From: Anisodus tanguticus
Lineage: Eukaryota > Streptophyta > Magnoliopsida > Solanales > Solanaceae
Assembly: GCA_034509755.1 (NCBI GenBank)
Contig: CM067541.1
Coordinates: 13,814,001 to 13,878,000, forward strand
Direction: 5' to 3'
DNA length: 64,000 bases
Position 1 is the first letter of the stretch; every line of letters begins with the position of its first letter. Below the pieces are notes generated by a model. It was given only the letters and a program-made list of their open reading frames with translations. It had not been told where the DNA came from and made no database searches. Of this stretch, positions 33,157 through 43,789 are shown one piece after another. The position numbers were made by a program, and so were the translations under genes.

Positions 33157-33996
33157 TCATTCTTCTTTGTTGGTTACGTTGACCGCGACCCTTGCCACGA
33201 CCACGGCCTCCTCTACCGCCGCGGCCTTTTCCACCCTTGCCGCCGCGGCCCGCCGCTGTTGGGAGTTGTCCGGTGGCGTCCGATCTTGAGGTTGCGTGTC
33301 GACGCTAACACCGCCGGGCGTGCTCATCTGCTTAGCACGACGGGTTTCTTCGAGCAACAATTGTGAGCGAGCTTTTTTAAAACTCGGTAGCGGATCGCTG
33401 TTGAATAATGGTGGCCAAAGTATCATATTCGCCCTTAGTAAGGCCGAAATCATTTGTAGCACCATTTTATCGTCGGTGACGAGCGTGCCGATGTTGGAGA
33501 GTTGATCCGCTAGAAGTTTAAGTCGCTTGCGGTACTCGGAGACATTGGAGAAGTTTTCAAGACGTGTTTTGTTGAAGCTGTTCTTCCAAATACACGGCAC
33601 GAGTGTGCTTGTTGTCTTTGAAAAATTTCCTCCAAACGATTCCACAAGTCAGGGGTGTGGAGTCGATTTCATGATAGTAAGGAGCAAATCCCGAGAGATA
33701 CTACCATATATCCATTGTTTGACGCCGGCGTCGAGACGGTGCTAGATAGAATCATCAACCTCCGTAGGCGCGGAATAGTGTCATCAATATGGTCAAGCAC
33801 GTTATAGAGACATGCATGATTGCGAAAAGTTCAACCCGGGGAGAATATCTTGGTTGTTTTCTTGATCAAGAATAATGGGAATATGGTTCTTGATGTTGGA
33901 AACAATAAGGGCGGGATGAAACGGGGGTGATGACTTTGTGGTGGGATTTGTGGAGGTAGAGGCGTCAGAAAGTGTGGAAGAATCAGGGATAGCCAT
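33157..33996 (-). pseudogene. copia E gag
   Basis: Met at 33996 starts a Ser/Thr-rich N-terminus followed by P-F-H-P-A-L-I-V-S-N-I-K-N, the gag start also seen in F. After frame breaks, 33157-33645 gives N-V-S-E-Y-R-K-R-L-K-L-L-A-D-Q-L and F-K-K-A-R-S-Q-L-L-L-E-E. In a neighbouring frame a Gly/Arg-rich (G-R-G-G-R-G-G-R-G-R-G) tail ends near 33180, directly joined to RT sequence. Confidence 0.85.
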
Positions 33997-34059
33997 TTAG
34001 AGAAGAGAAGAAAGGAAGAACAAAACCCTAAAAACCTTTCTCTTCCACAGCCTGGGCGC

Positions 34060-34402
34060 CGCGGCTCTCGATCCAGGAGCCGCGACACCTCCGACGGCTT
34101 CGCCCCCACCCTCTCCTTATCCGACTTTACCCCCCGTCTCAGACACCACTCCGCCACCCACTGTCCCTACCCATCCAATGGAAACTCGTTCAAAGCATGA
34201 AATCTTCAAACCCAAAGTTCATTTCAACTTGTCTGCCCAAACCATCTCTCCACTTCCAAAGAACCCAAAATTGGCCAAACAAGACCCTAATTGGAATGCG
34301 GCTATGTATGAGGAATTCAATGCTTTAACTAAACAGCACACGTGGGATCTAGTACCTAGACCTGAGGGGGTGAATGTCATTCGTTGTATGTGGCTATTTC
34401 GT
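34060..34402 (+). pseudogene. Inverted linker-RT N-terminal segment inside copia E
   Basis: Plus-strand sequence encodes a proline-rich linker (P-P-T-A-S-P-P-P-S-P) followed from 34178 by the RT N-terminus: K-H-E-I-F-K-P-K-V-H-F-N-L, N-A-L-T-K-Q-H-T-W-D-L-V-P-R-P-E-G-V-N-V-I-R, ending W-L-F-R at 34402. It runs directly into the LTR terminus, sharing GT at the junction. It is nearly identical in protein to the same part of element D and complements the minus-strand pol that begins only ~10 residues further on. Confidence 0.9.
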
Positions 34403-34641
34403 AAGATGATATTAATCTCCCTTGAGGAGTCTTTCATTAATATCAAGGTATATATAGAGTACAATATTCATCCCTTATACAATAGGAATCCTAAGCCTAT
34501 ACAAAAGAGGAATCCTAAGCCTATACAAAAGAGGAATCCTAAACCTATACAAAAGAGGAATCCTAGTCTTACCATAATTATATTTACACAATATATGAAA
34601 ATATTCTAATTATGGGTAGAAAATATATTTATACGTTTAGA
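34400..34641 (-). repeat. 5' LTR of copia E
   Basis: 242 bp, same 24-bp internal tandem repeats as the left LTR. Differences include A/G in the first repeat, ACT/AGT after the last repeat, GGG/GAA and C/T near the right end, and terminal ACA/AGA. The first base is shared with the inverted RT segment. Confidence 0.9.
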
Positions 34642-34646
34642 CTTAT

Positions 34647-35382
34647 CTCTTAACTAATGACTCAATACATAGGCTTAATCGAGCTATTAAAATAGTTAGA
34701 ACTATTAAACATCTCAATAGAATTCCACATCTCATTATTCAATTTTTTATTATTCAAAAGCCTTGAGTTCATAAATTTAAATTTCTAAGTTTTTATCCAA
34801 ATATTTATTTATTGGTGTTCCTTGTTGGTTCCCTCCCATAATAAGTTGTTTTTTAGGCTTTTGATTATATTTCAAAATAAGTGGTGTTTTAGGATTTCAA
34901 GAAGAAATTGACCTTATTTTCTCAAAATTATCCTTATTTACATAAACAAGAATCATTAAGTAATTTTTCTTTTCTAGGCTTTAAGTAGAAATAAGTTAGT
35001 AAAAGCACTCATAATTTTCTAAGAATGAGTAATTTTTTAAGAGTATGTCTAAGTTAAAACATCACTTATTATGTAACGGGAAATATTTGGTTAATATAAC
35101 AAGAGTAAATGCTTTTGTACTTGAATGGGAAACCCGTGCCTATTGACAAGCTTTTATTGGATGAACGAACACAAAAATTCAAATAATGCCAGAATGTGAC
35201 TGCCATTTGGCAACAGGAGGTTGTACGTTTTAAATTTAGGATCATTATTGAAGAAAGTAAGGCTGATTTAAAACCTCCTTTAATGCCATTGCCGCTCTAT
35301 CCAAAAAATTTATGCCACGTTTTATGTCTTTTTGTCATTTTCTTTTTTGGCTTTTTGCTTATTCCAAAACAAAATATTGAGA
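34647..35382. other. Intergenic region with second copy of a dispersed segment
   Basis: 35112-35290 matches 28065-28250. Otherwise AT-rich without genes. Confidence 0.5.
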
Positions 35383-35395
35383 GTGCAAACAGCTA

Positions 35396-35890
35396 CAAAT
35401 AAATTCGGAAGTCCGGATCACAATACGAATATCGAATTTGATCGGGAAAAAAAAAGAGTTGTGTATGCTAAAAGAATCTGGAATAGAATGATGCAATGTA
35501 TATTTTTACAGACCTATATAGCCTCTACTTGGGATTACCATCTAGCCTAGATGATCATGAACTCAAAAGGTAATTCTCAAAGTGCACATGCCTTCAGGAT
35601 GATATATGCTGAAACTGTCAATGGCATTTGGATGGAAAGAAACTCACGAGTCTTTGAGCAGAGAAACAAAGAATGGACCACTATTGCTAAAGAGATTGCA
35701 TATGTAACTTGTGTTAGAGCACCTCCTAAAATAAGGATTTATGTGCATAGCTTTAAGTTTTAGGTTCTGAGGTTGCTTTGTTTTGTTGTTGCTGGCTTAT
35801 TTTAAGGGCTAGTTGTCTGTAGCCTAGCCTATGATTTGTAATGTTCTACTTTTGGTGATTAATACAATGATTTAGTTACCCAAAAAAAAA
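35396..35890 (+). mobile_element. 5'-truncated L1-type LINE remnant with TSD and poly(A)
   Basis: A fragment of ~495 bp ends in A9 and is flanked by GTGCAAACAGCTA (35383-35395) and GTGCAAATGGCTA (35891-35903), a 13-bp TSD with two differences. The coding part is the extreme C-terminus of plant L1 ORF2, after the zf-RVT domain: Y-A-K-R-I-W-N-R, N-S-K-G-N-S-Q-S-A-H, A-E-T-V-x-x-I-W-x-E-R-N and R-V-F. A TAG stop near 35548 interrupts it. The 3' UTR covers 35764-35881. Confidence 0.87.
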
Positions 35891-35903
35891 GTGCAAATGG
35901 CTA

Positions 35904-36120
35904 ATTTTTAACCAAAGGGAATTAGGCCTCGTTTATTTTCATTAAGATTAAGATTTAGGTAACAAGTGAATTCGAAGAGGAGTGGGCTACGGGCAAGGTA
36001 GAAGGATGGGAAAATAATGGTCAGGAAAATGGAAGTGCTCCAAAGAATCATACCGTAATCGACCTTGATTATTATAGTACAGCTGAGGAGCTGATGGTAG
36101 TGGGACCAGGAAATTAAAAG
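35904..36120. other. Intergenic stretch
   Basis: No recognised gene or repeat between the L1 TSD and the first LTR-I-like piece. Confidence 0.4.
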
Positions 36121-36195
36121 TGTTGTGGTGTGCGAACGAAGTTCCACATCGAAAGTGAAAAGGAAATAAAAGATTGTTGGGGTGTGCGAACAAAG
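36121..36195. repeat. LTR-I left pieces (one partial copy plus the start of the interrupted copy)
   Basis: TGTTGTGGTGTGCGAACGAA ... at 36121 and TGTTGGGGTGTGCGAACAAA at 36175 are two successive LTR-like starts. The second is broken by copia B at CAAAG and resumes at 42266 with TCCCACATCG. The TCCCACATCG motif near an LTR start and AGCCCAACA at the end are features I associate with a plant copia LTR. Confidence 0.6.
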
Positions 36196-36995
36196 TGTTG
36201 GATATGTAAAGCAGTACGTGAAGTAAATAAATATTACAAGTGTTCGAAAGGATAAACAAACAAGCCAATATTATAATTGCCGCAAGCTGGTTGAATCTTG
36301 TATCTTGATAACCTGAAATAAAAAAATACTAAATCTGGATTGTTACAACTGTGGCTGAGTCGAGAGATGACTCTCTGTCTTTAAGACAAGATTGTCCCGT
36401 ATACATGCTTTTACGTTAGCGGGCAATAGTCTCCCAAGATAAAACAACAACTAATCAATACTACAAAGCAAATAGGTTGATTCTGACGAAGAAAACAAAC
36501 ACGAAACGACTTGCTAAAGAATTAAAAAAGAAGGAAGAGTTTTCTGTTTGTCCACTGTTTCTGCTCACGTTTTTGGACTGAGTTTCTCTTGTTTTCGTTA
36601 GAACTCTTCTGTGCGGGCGGCGGCGGCGCGCGTGTGGACTTAGCCTCGAACCCAAGCATATCTAGGTCCTCCCTTCTTCAAACACATGGGTTACCCCTTG
36701 GGGTCCTAAACCCTTAGCCAATTTTGAGACTTATAAAGAGAACAATTCTTCATATTCCCACCGATGTGGTAGATTTGTCCCACACCATATTTCCATGCCT
36801 CAAACACCTTACTTCGTGGACCAATATCTCTTTCATTTCTTAACAAAATTTGACGATTCTTGGCCCTACGGTCATCTACCCACTTAGTAGATTATGCACG
36901 TGTGAAAAGACAAAGCCTCCAACATGCAGAACCCTAGTGTTTAAGTCATTAAATATGGGTGGACGCACTTCCCCACCAAAGGAAAATTTCCAACA
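36196..36995 (-). repeat. 3' LTR of copia B
   Basis: Plus strand TGTTGGATATG ... TTTCCAACA. It lacks ~250 bp present in the 5' LTR (the sequence corresponding to ~41560-41830) and is otherwise very similar. Confidence 0.9.
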
Positions 36996-37005
36996 ATCCC
37001 CTCTT

Positions 37006-38150
37006 GAAAGAGATTTTGGTGCACACACATGGTGCCTACTTTCAACAATCTTTCAGCGAAAAGATATTGCATCAGGAGAGGTAGCTTCCGTTTTGAACCT
37101 TACCTAGTTGAATACCACCAGACTTACTTACTGCGCGGTGAACGTGATGTCTTGAACCGTCAGTGTTTAGTGTAAGCCAAGACAATGATACCAATACAAT
37201 AACTCTCCTTATTCGTTTTCATTCTTATTGTTCTGTCCGTTGTGGCCGTAGACACACTTGGATTCTTAAGTGCATTTATTTGAGGCGGCATGTCCTCGCA
37301 CTTAAATAGGTGATCTCCTACAAGGTATCCTGCTATACCCCACTTCACAAGTGTTAGGAATCATTAAAAGTTTCCCCAATCTTAACCTCAATCGTTTGAG
37401 GATTGTTAAAGGTTTGGAAGTTTAACCTTTTACCCACCACGCAGGTAGCACTTTAATGTCTATTGCGGGAATGACTTTGGATTTACGTTTCCTTACAGAA
37501 TTCATAATCTGAAGTGCTCTTGCTTCCACCGAAGCGCTCAACTAAACCTTTTGCAACTTAATTTTCCCATTGAACCAAATTCTTGGGATCTCCAGTCAGT
37601 ATGGTTGGGTTACCACCGCAAAGGTTCATATTGTTTGGGTTTTAAGCCCATTCCTCTAGACAGGCAGAATTCTTGATCTTCGGGTAGTCCCTTAGTTAAA
37701 TGGTCAGCTATATCCTTTGATTAGTAATCAAGGAAGTGTCACCCGTGATGATCAACTGCCATACGGTCTTTTGTCTCCGACATATATGTCCAGACGTCGT
37801 CATCCGTGACCTTTCTGAAGCCGACCGACTAGCCACAATGTCTAACTGCCGAAGGCACGGGTTTCTCCTAATAAGGGACGTCCTCTAAGGAGTCGTAAAG
37901 TTACTTAACTTCTTTCATGCTTTGTTTAAAGCGATAAACTCCGATTCCATGATGAATCGGTCGATGCAAGTTTGTTTAGAGGATTTTCCAAGACCCATCT
38001 TACACATTTACTTGTGGCTTTGGTGTTCTTCATATCTGATGTCCAGTTTGCATCACTGTGTTCTCCCAGAATCGCTGGACATCCAGAATACCATAATCCG
38101 TAGATAAGCGAATATTTCAGATATCGTCATATCCGACTTAACGCCTTCTA
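37006..38150 (-). pseudogene. copia B 3' non-coding region and RNase H remnants
   Basis: The sequence parallels 61840-62770 of element C in reverse (shared GGTTTGGGAAACTTT-like, AAGTGGGGTATAGC and GATCACCT blocks). RNase H is only faintly recognisable. The segment 37160-37348 is an incidental open frame. Confidence 0.7.
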
Positions 38151-38960
38151 CTGATCATTTTTAGAATCATGAGTGAACCTTAGTTCAATTGATATGCTTT
38201 GTATGCTGATACCAGGTCGGTTGTAGTGTGTAACATACATTGAACTACATGTGACCTGCGCATATCGCTCTTTGTATATGGGTGCACCATGATTCCAATC
38301 AGATATAGGATTCATATCCATTGGTGGCTTCAATGAGACTCTCAACTACCTCACAAATGAGTTTGGAATTAGACCAGTCCATTAGATGTCTTAGAGATCT
38401 CAATTCCTAAGATGTCATCTGTGATACCCATATCTTACATATCGAGACTTTTGTTTCAATATTACTTCCACATTCAGACTGTTGGTTTTCCAACTGTTGG
38501 CTTTCTAACTTCAGAGTCAATGTTTCTGTTGTCAGATTCATTATTTCTGTTTTACCTAAAACCTTCAGGGACCAAAATGAAAGTTCATGAAGAAGCCCAA
38601 CAGTCCAACAAACCAACTCTGATCCTCCCCTTTCAACTCGCCGGTTAGGAAGGTTGTTTCAACATCTATGTCACGCAAGACTGCAATGACCTTGGATATT
38701 AAGTTATTCACAGGGGAGCACATATACAAGTAGCTGAGGCCTTATACTCGTCCGTAGATCCATCTACTTTGCACTCACTTTTGAGTATCCACTTTCACAA
38801 CCCAAAGGTTCTTTTCCCGGAGGAAGGTCAACCATTACACAAGTATGGTTCTATATGATGTAATCTATTTCTTTCTCTGTAGCTTCTTTTCAAAGCAGCG
38901 CTTCTGGAGATGACAATTCTTTGTTAATTGTCCATTGTTCATTCTCAACCATACAAGCTA
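38151..38960 (-). pseudogene. copia B reverse transcriptase, catalytic core deleted
   Basis: Minus strand shows E-A-L-L, K-E-A and E-I-D-Y-I-I and D-L-P-P-G (RT N-terminus, ~38750-38930). It then jumps to M-G-I-T-D-D-I-L-G-I-E-I-S-K-T-S and R-P-G-I (~38220-38440). Compared with element C, the part holding K-N-A-F-L and Y-V-D-D is absent and ~200 bp of unrelated sequence (about 38450-38640) sits there. Several stops. Confidence 0.72.
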
Positions 38961-39159
38961 GAAGGCCTGGAATAAGTCTTTGTCCCCTCTTTGCTCCTTC
39001 TCGGTTCAACATCTAGAATCCCTGAGTTTTGTAGATCTGGAATATTAAGTTCTGGATAGTCAGCAACTTCCGAGACCTGTAGATACGGAAAGTCTAGTTT
39101 CGGACAATCAGGCACTCGCGGGTTCTTGTTAACCTCAAACAATAATTTCTTTTTCCTTC

Positions 39160-39900
39160 TCAAGGAAAGTTATCGTCAAAGAATTCAGAATCCTTTGACA
39201 CCAAGAGGCGATAAGCACTACTGTTATTTGCAGATTCAGTGGATATGAAATTTGCAGTCTTATGTCTAACTTGACCTGTTACGGTATTCCAACCTTTACC
39301 AAGCCACCCTACAACATAACATTTGTATGTGGGATCCTTTCCATGTTTCATACGGAGGGTTATCCTTATCCTTATGCGTAGATAGAATCGCATTAGCGGT
39401 AAGGATCGTCTTGCCCCACATATTTTTGGGCGTACGGCTTTGCGCTTGGCTAATAACGTTAGATTGAGGTGAGTAATGAGCAGTCGGTTGATGAACGATG
39501 CTTTACATTCTCCCCCTCTATCACTACGAATTCCTCAATCCGTAGGCTTAGTTGATTTTCCAACTTCTGCTTTGTAGCGCTTATCCGCGTCAACAGCTTC
39601 ATCTTTGCTTTTCAACAAACAAAGGATGTTATATGTTGTACCATCGTCAATGAAGGTCACAAAGTACTTATCTCCCCCCTCTATTTTGTATAAAATTCAA
39701 ATCACCCATGTAGGCGTGACTAAGTTCTAGAGGAACGGTGCTTCTTTCGCTATTCCCTTGACGGAATGGAAAAATGATTTTTCCTATTCACCTACCTCAC
39801 ATTTATTTTGAGGGTTTATGTCGACAGAAGGCAACAATCTCAACTTTGTTAGCTTTTGAATTACTTTCTATTTAACTTGTCTTAATCTATGATGGCATAG
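39160..39900 (-). pseudogene. copia B integrase remnants
   Basis: Minus strand encodes [34 protein letters not shown] and S-D-R-G-G-E (39500-39670), all parallel to C, with frame breaks. Further downstream N-N-S-S-A-Y-R-L-L-V-S-K-D-S (~39180-39240) matches the segment after the integrase in C. Confidence 0.8.
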
Positions 39901-40169
39901 ATGCACGGATTACAAATATATCATTCATTTAGCTACAGACATAATGTACCATTGTTAGTTATTACAGACCTGTTGGCCTAGTCTCAAACCAGCTTGACCA
40001 ACAACGTCCCTTAAACCAAGTTTGGGACATGTATCACCTCCATTTAGAGTGATCCCATTCTCTGAAGTCCTATTGAGGACAACCTATCCAACCCCTTCTA
40101 CTTTAGAGGTGGCATTGCTTCACACGAACAATCTTTTGCCCGTGGTTAAGGCGTAATCGGATCATATGT

Positions 40170-40910
40170 GATCTGGATACTCTGGCCCACTCCAGTTGCT
40201 TTGGAAGACTGAGTGTCCAATTTCTTTTCTGCCTTTCCTTTGGCCTTCAAATCATTTAAGACCTGGAAACTCTAGCCCACCTCACTAGGTGTCCATTACT
40301 TTTCTGCATTTCTTTTGGCCTTCAGATCATTTAAGACCTGGAATTCTGGCCCGCTACAGTCGCCCGTAGGTTTTGTACGGCTGAGTGTCCAATATCATCC
40401 TATCAAATGAATTCTGGCCCACTCCAGTCGCCCGTAGGCTTTGTACGACTGAGTGTCCAATATCATCTTATCGAATGAAGGATCTTCTATCAAATAGTGT
40501 GACAGGGTCAACGTCTTAATATAAGTCATTATCTTTTAGTCTTCTTCCCTTGAGATTGATGCCCAGACAATTCTTGGCGCTTACTTAAGAGTGGTAACAG
40601 TTTTTGCACAGTCAGTGGATCTTTCTCCCTCGTATGTGCGAACATACTTTACACACTTTTAATAATTACACTCAAAAGAATGGATCTTTTAAGTCGTTTA
40701 CAAAGTCCAATCTTTAAACGAGGAGGGAAGGTGAGATTAAACTTCTGATTTTAAAGCGTAAGGAATATAATTTATTTCGGGAAAACATTTTCATATTCCT
40801 CCTTACTTTAAGCCCTTTTTAATCAGACATTATTTATTTTTGACAAGGAAGAAAAATTACTTATCCCAACTTCGGATTCTGGCCCACTTTCGTCAGTTCG
40901 TCGGACTGAG
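40170..40910 (-). repeat. Internal short repeats in copia B
   Basis: A ~55-bp motif, CTGGCCCACTCCAGTCGCCC ... GACTGAGTGTCCAATATCAT, is present twice in tandem (40347-40400, 40408-40465). Shorter versions lie at ~40180-40215, ~40268-40300 and 40868-40912. The region corresponds to the gag-knuckle/protease part of A and C, so a piece of it has apparently been multiplied. Confidence 0.7.
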
Positions 40911-40924
40911 TGTCTGTTTCCTCC

Positions 40925-41170
40925 TTACCATAATTTAGATCCTTTTGTCTGGGACAGATATAGGCCCTCTGCTACATGATAGAACATCATCTTCAGCCTT
41001 CTCCTCTTGTCCCAGTTGACATCCTCAGCCTCTCGTGGGCGCTTGTTCCCACCACTCTCGGGTGCGGTGACACCATGAACACCTTGACCTACAATAGCAT
41101 AATCAACATTGTCTTCTACCAGAAAACCACAGCCATAACCAGATTTGGTCACACAATTATTGACCGACAT
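40925..41170 (-). pseudogene. copia B gag N-terminus
   Basis: Begins at the Met at 41170, 35 bp inside the LTR and in the same relative position as gag of A and C. Residual similarity is weak (N-W-D-K-R-R ... K-M-M-F-Y against N-F-K-R-W-Q-Q-K-M-L-F-Y). The rest of gag up to 39900 is degenerate. Confidence 0.7.
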
Positions 41171-41204
41171 CTTTCGAACATTGTTACAAATCTTGTCTTA
41201 AAAT

Positions 41205-42260
41205 TGTTAGATATGTAAAGCAGTACGGAAGTAAATAAATATTACAAGTGTTCGAAAGAATAAACAAACAAGCCAATATTATAATTGTCGCAAGGTGGTT
41301 GAGTCTTGAATCTTGATAACCTGAAATCAAGAAACAGTAAATCTGGATTGTTACAACTGTGGCTGAGTCGAGAGATGACTCTCTGTCTTTAAGACAAGAT
41401 TGCCCCGTATATATGCCTTTACGTTAGCGGGCAATAGTCTACCAAGAATGGAAAAGGAAGTAAGAGTTTTCTGTTTGTCCATTGTTTCTACTCACGTTTT
41501 TGGATTGAGTTTCTCTTGTTTTCGTTCTCTCTTCTGTTTGTGTCTTTTTGTAGTCTCAACAATTGAGCCAAAGACTTCAATATATAGTATAAGGAGAGTG
41601 ACTTCTCAACTACCAACTAATGGTTGTTAATAGCCAAGTAATGGCCATTAGTGAGGAGTTAATCAGCCAAGTAAATGGCTGATTTAATGTGAAACATAAA
41701 GGAGCTTTTAGGGAGGAGTTATGTGAAGATTAATGGAGTTTTAACGCTCCAAAAACCAATCCAAACAGCAGGCAGAAACTTTCTGCCTTCCGTCGTTCCC
41801 AATTTCATATCAGAAGAAGCCCAAAGCCCAAGCCCCACGACCCACAACCCAAGCCCGGACCGGACAGGATGGAACGGGCGCGCGGCGGCGGCGCGCGTGT
41901 GGACTTAGCCTCGAACCCAAGCACATCTAGGTCCTCCCTCCTTCAAACACATGGGTTACCCCTTGGGATCCCAAACACTTAGCCAATTTTGAGACTTATA
42001 AAGAGAACAATTCTTTCATTTCCCACCGATGTGGTAGATTTGTCCCACACAATATTTACATGCCTCAAACACCTTACTCCGTGGACCAATATCTCTTTCA
42101 TTTCTTAACGAAATTTGACGATCCTTGGCCCTACGGTCATCTACTCACTTAGTAGATTATACATGTGTGAAGAGACAAAGACTCCAACATGCGGAACCCT
42201 AGTGTTTAAGTCATTAAATGTGGGTGGACGCACCTCCCCACCAAAGGCAAATTTCCAACA
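41205..42260 (-). repeat. 5' LTR of copia B
   Basis: 1056 bp. On plus TGTTAGATATG ... TTTCCAACA; contains a C/G-rich stretch with repeated GGCGGCGGC at ~41880-41895, and the CTATAAGTC-like putative TATA region on the minus strand near 42000. Confidence 0.9.
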
Positions 42261-42265
42261 CAAAG

Positions 42266-42411
42266 TCCCACATCGAAAAATAGAAAGAAAAAGTACTTAC
42301 ATATAAGGTGTAGGATTTTCTTAATGGTTTGCGGGCTTGGTCCAAAACGGACAATATCACACCTTATTAAAAGTATTGTTGGACCATTTAGCCCAACAAA
42401 AGGAGGTATAG
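42266..42411. repeat. LTR-I right piece and junction to copia D
   Basis: 42266-42398 (TCCCACATCG ... AGCCCAACA) completes the small LTR started at 36175, ~154 bp in all without copia B. 42399-42411 (AAAGGAGGTATAG) is a purine-rich junction before the 5' LTR of D. Confidence 0.55.
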
Positions 42412-42592
42412 AATATTAACGTGTACATACCTATTACCATAATTAGAATATATTTTATATATTGTGTCATATTTAGTAATATATAATTATGGTAGATATA
42501 TGATCCTTATTGTATTAGGGTTCTACATTGTACACTATATATATTTGTATTAATGAGAAAGACTCTCCAAGGGAGATTAATAAAATTCTACA
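42412..42592 (+). repeat. 5' LTR of copia D
   Basis: Direct repeat of 46965-47145. Ends TTCTACA and is followed immediately by the primer-binding site. The first two bases read AA instead of the expected TG. Confidence 0.85.
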
Positions 42593-42619
42593 TGGTATCA
42601 GAAGCCAACATTCCTTCCC

Positions 42620-43445
42620 AACCCAAAACCTAATTTCGTCTGCACATTCCCCTCTTTTTCCGGCGCCGAACCGATCATATACCACCGGTATACCTTCGAT
42701 ATACGCTGATATACAGATGTTCATCCCTCTAATTATGCTAAACAACCCTGTGTACCCCTGGTATACTGCTGATATACATCCCTCCCTCCGTCCATATCTC
42801 TCCAACAGGTCGTATACGCGTTGTATACAACTTATACACGCCGATATATACTTTGTATACGGCTGATATACCATCTCTGCCACTACATACTACCCATATA
42901 CATCCTCCCTAAGCCATTATACACCTTGTATACGGATGTGTCTACCTCATATATGCCTCGTATACGTCCCAAAACCCCTTAATTATTTTCTCACTCCTAC
43001 CCGATCTCCGGCAGCCACCATGGTCGAAAACCAATAAATGTGGACAGAGGTGCAGCGTTGGCAGCAGTGGGCTAGCTGGGAACTGGGCTTCCAGCTTGAG
43101 CCCAGCAGCCCCCAGACAGAGCCCAGTAGTTGTGGGCCCCAGACAGAGCCCAGTAGTTGTGGCCACCAGACTTAGCCCAGAAGCTGCGACCCAAGTCCCA
43201 ACAACAGTGCAACTCGACCAACTGTTGGGCTAAGGCCATCTGGCCCACCAGTATTCGGCCCAGCAGTATGGGTTCCTATCCGACAGCCCACAGATGGCAG
43301 ACCCAATTTCCTGGGGCCCACTTCTCTACTCCCGGCCTTCCCCAATCCAGTTTGGGCCAGGCTTTCGACATATTGACTCCTCGAAAGCCCGATAATGCGT
43401 GGTATATGGATACGAGCGTCACGTCTCACCTCACCAATAATTCTG
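42620..43445 (+). pseudogene. copia D leader, gag tail and protease
   Basis: The classic gag core is missing. 42660-42965 is a stretch of repeated GTATAC/GATATAC motifs. It is followed by a Gln/Pro/Gly-rich tail with a ~27-bp tandem repeat (CAGACAGAGCCCAGTAGTTG at 43098 and 43140, a diverged third at ~43166). The protease motif is W-Y-M-D-T-S-V-T-S-H-L (~43403-43435). The catalytic D-T-G has become D-T-S, the form used by some other aspartic proteases, but here more likely decay. Confidence 0.8.
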
Positions 43446-43789
43446 GTAATCTTCCTCAAATGCATAATTTAAATACTCCACATTCTATTATGGTCGGAAA
43501 CGATCATATCATTCTAATTTAAGGGTTTGGCCACACACTAACCCCACTATTGTATCCCACTTCTCTCTTAAAAACGTCTTATATGCCCCGAACATTATCA
43601 AGAACCTAATCTCCGTTAGAAAATTTGCCACCGATAATTCTGTTTCAATTAATTTTGACCCATTTGGGTTTTCTGTAATGGACCTCCGTACCGGAAAACT
43701 CCTTACGAGGTGAAATAGTGAGGGGGACCTCCATCCTTTTCTATCCAAGTCCGGTACCAGTGTCACCTCTCCCACATCTCTAACTGCTC

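Larger units (their letters stand above)
31526..34641 (-). mobile_element. Rearranged Ty1/copia element E with TSD CTTAT
   Basis: Two 242-bp LTRs (31526-31767 and 34400-34641) differ at only a handful of positions. The unit is flanked by a perfect 5-bp TSD CTTAT (31521-31525 and 34642-34646). The internal part lacks protease and integrase. On the minus strand it reads gag (33996 to ~33157) fused to the C-terminal RT (from ~33125) and RNase H, then a polypurine tract next to the left LTR. Between the 5' LTR and gag, where a primer-binding site is expected, lies a plus-strand linker-RT segment (34060-34402). It supplies the RT N-terminus missing from the minus-strand pol. Closely related to D. 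Confidence 0.9.
36196..42260 (-). mobile_element. Full-length Ty1/copia element B, TSD CAAAG
   Basis: 6065 bp, flanked by perfect CAAAG (36191-36195 and 42261-42265). LTRs: 36196-36995 (800 bp) and 41205-42260 (1056 bp). Minus-strand order: 5' LTR, unusual primer-binding region, gag (Met at 41170), protease remnants, integrase (~39480-39700), RT (~38150-38960), RNase H and 3' non-coding, then the polypurine tract AAGAGGGGAT (plus complement 36996-37005) abutting the 3' LTR. Every coding part is riddled with stops, and the catalytic Y-V-D-D part of RT is deleted. Same family as A and C. Confidence 0.92.

Noticed and set aside
43403..43435. D-T-S in the protease of copia D as a functional aspartic-protease variant
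   Set aside because: D-T-S occurs in real proteases, but the surrounding gag and integrase are full of stops, so decay is the better explanation.
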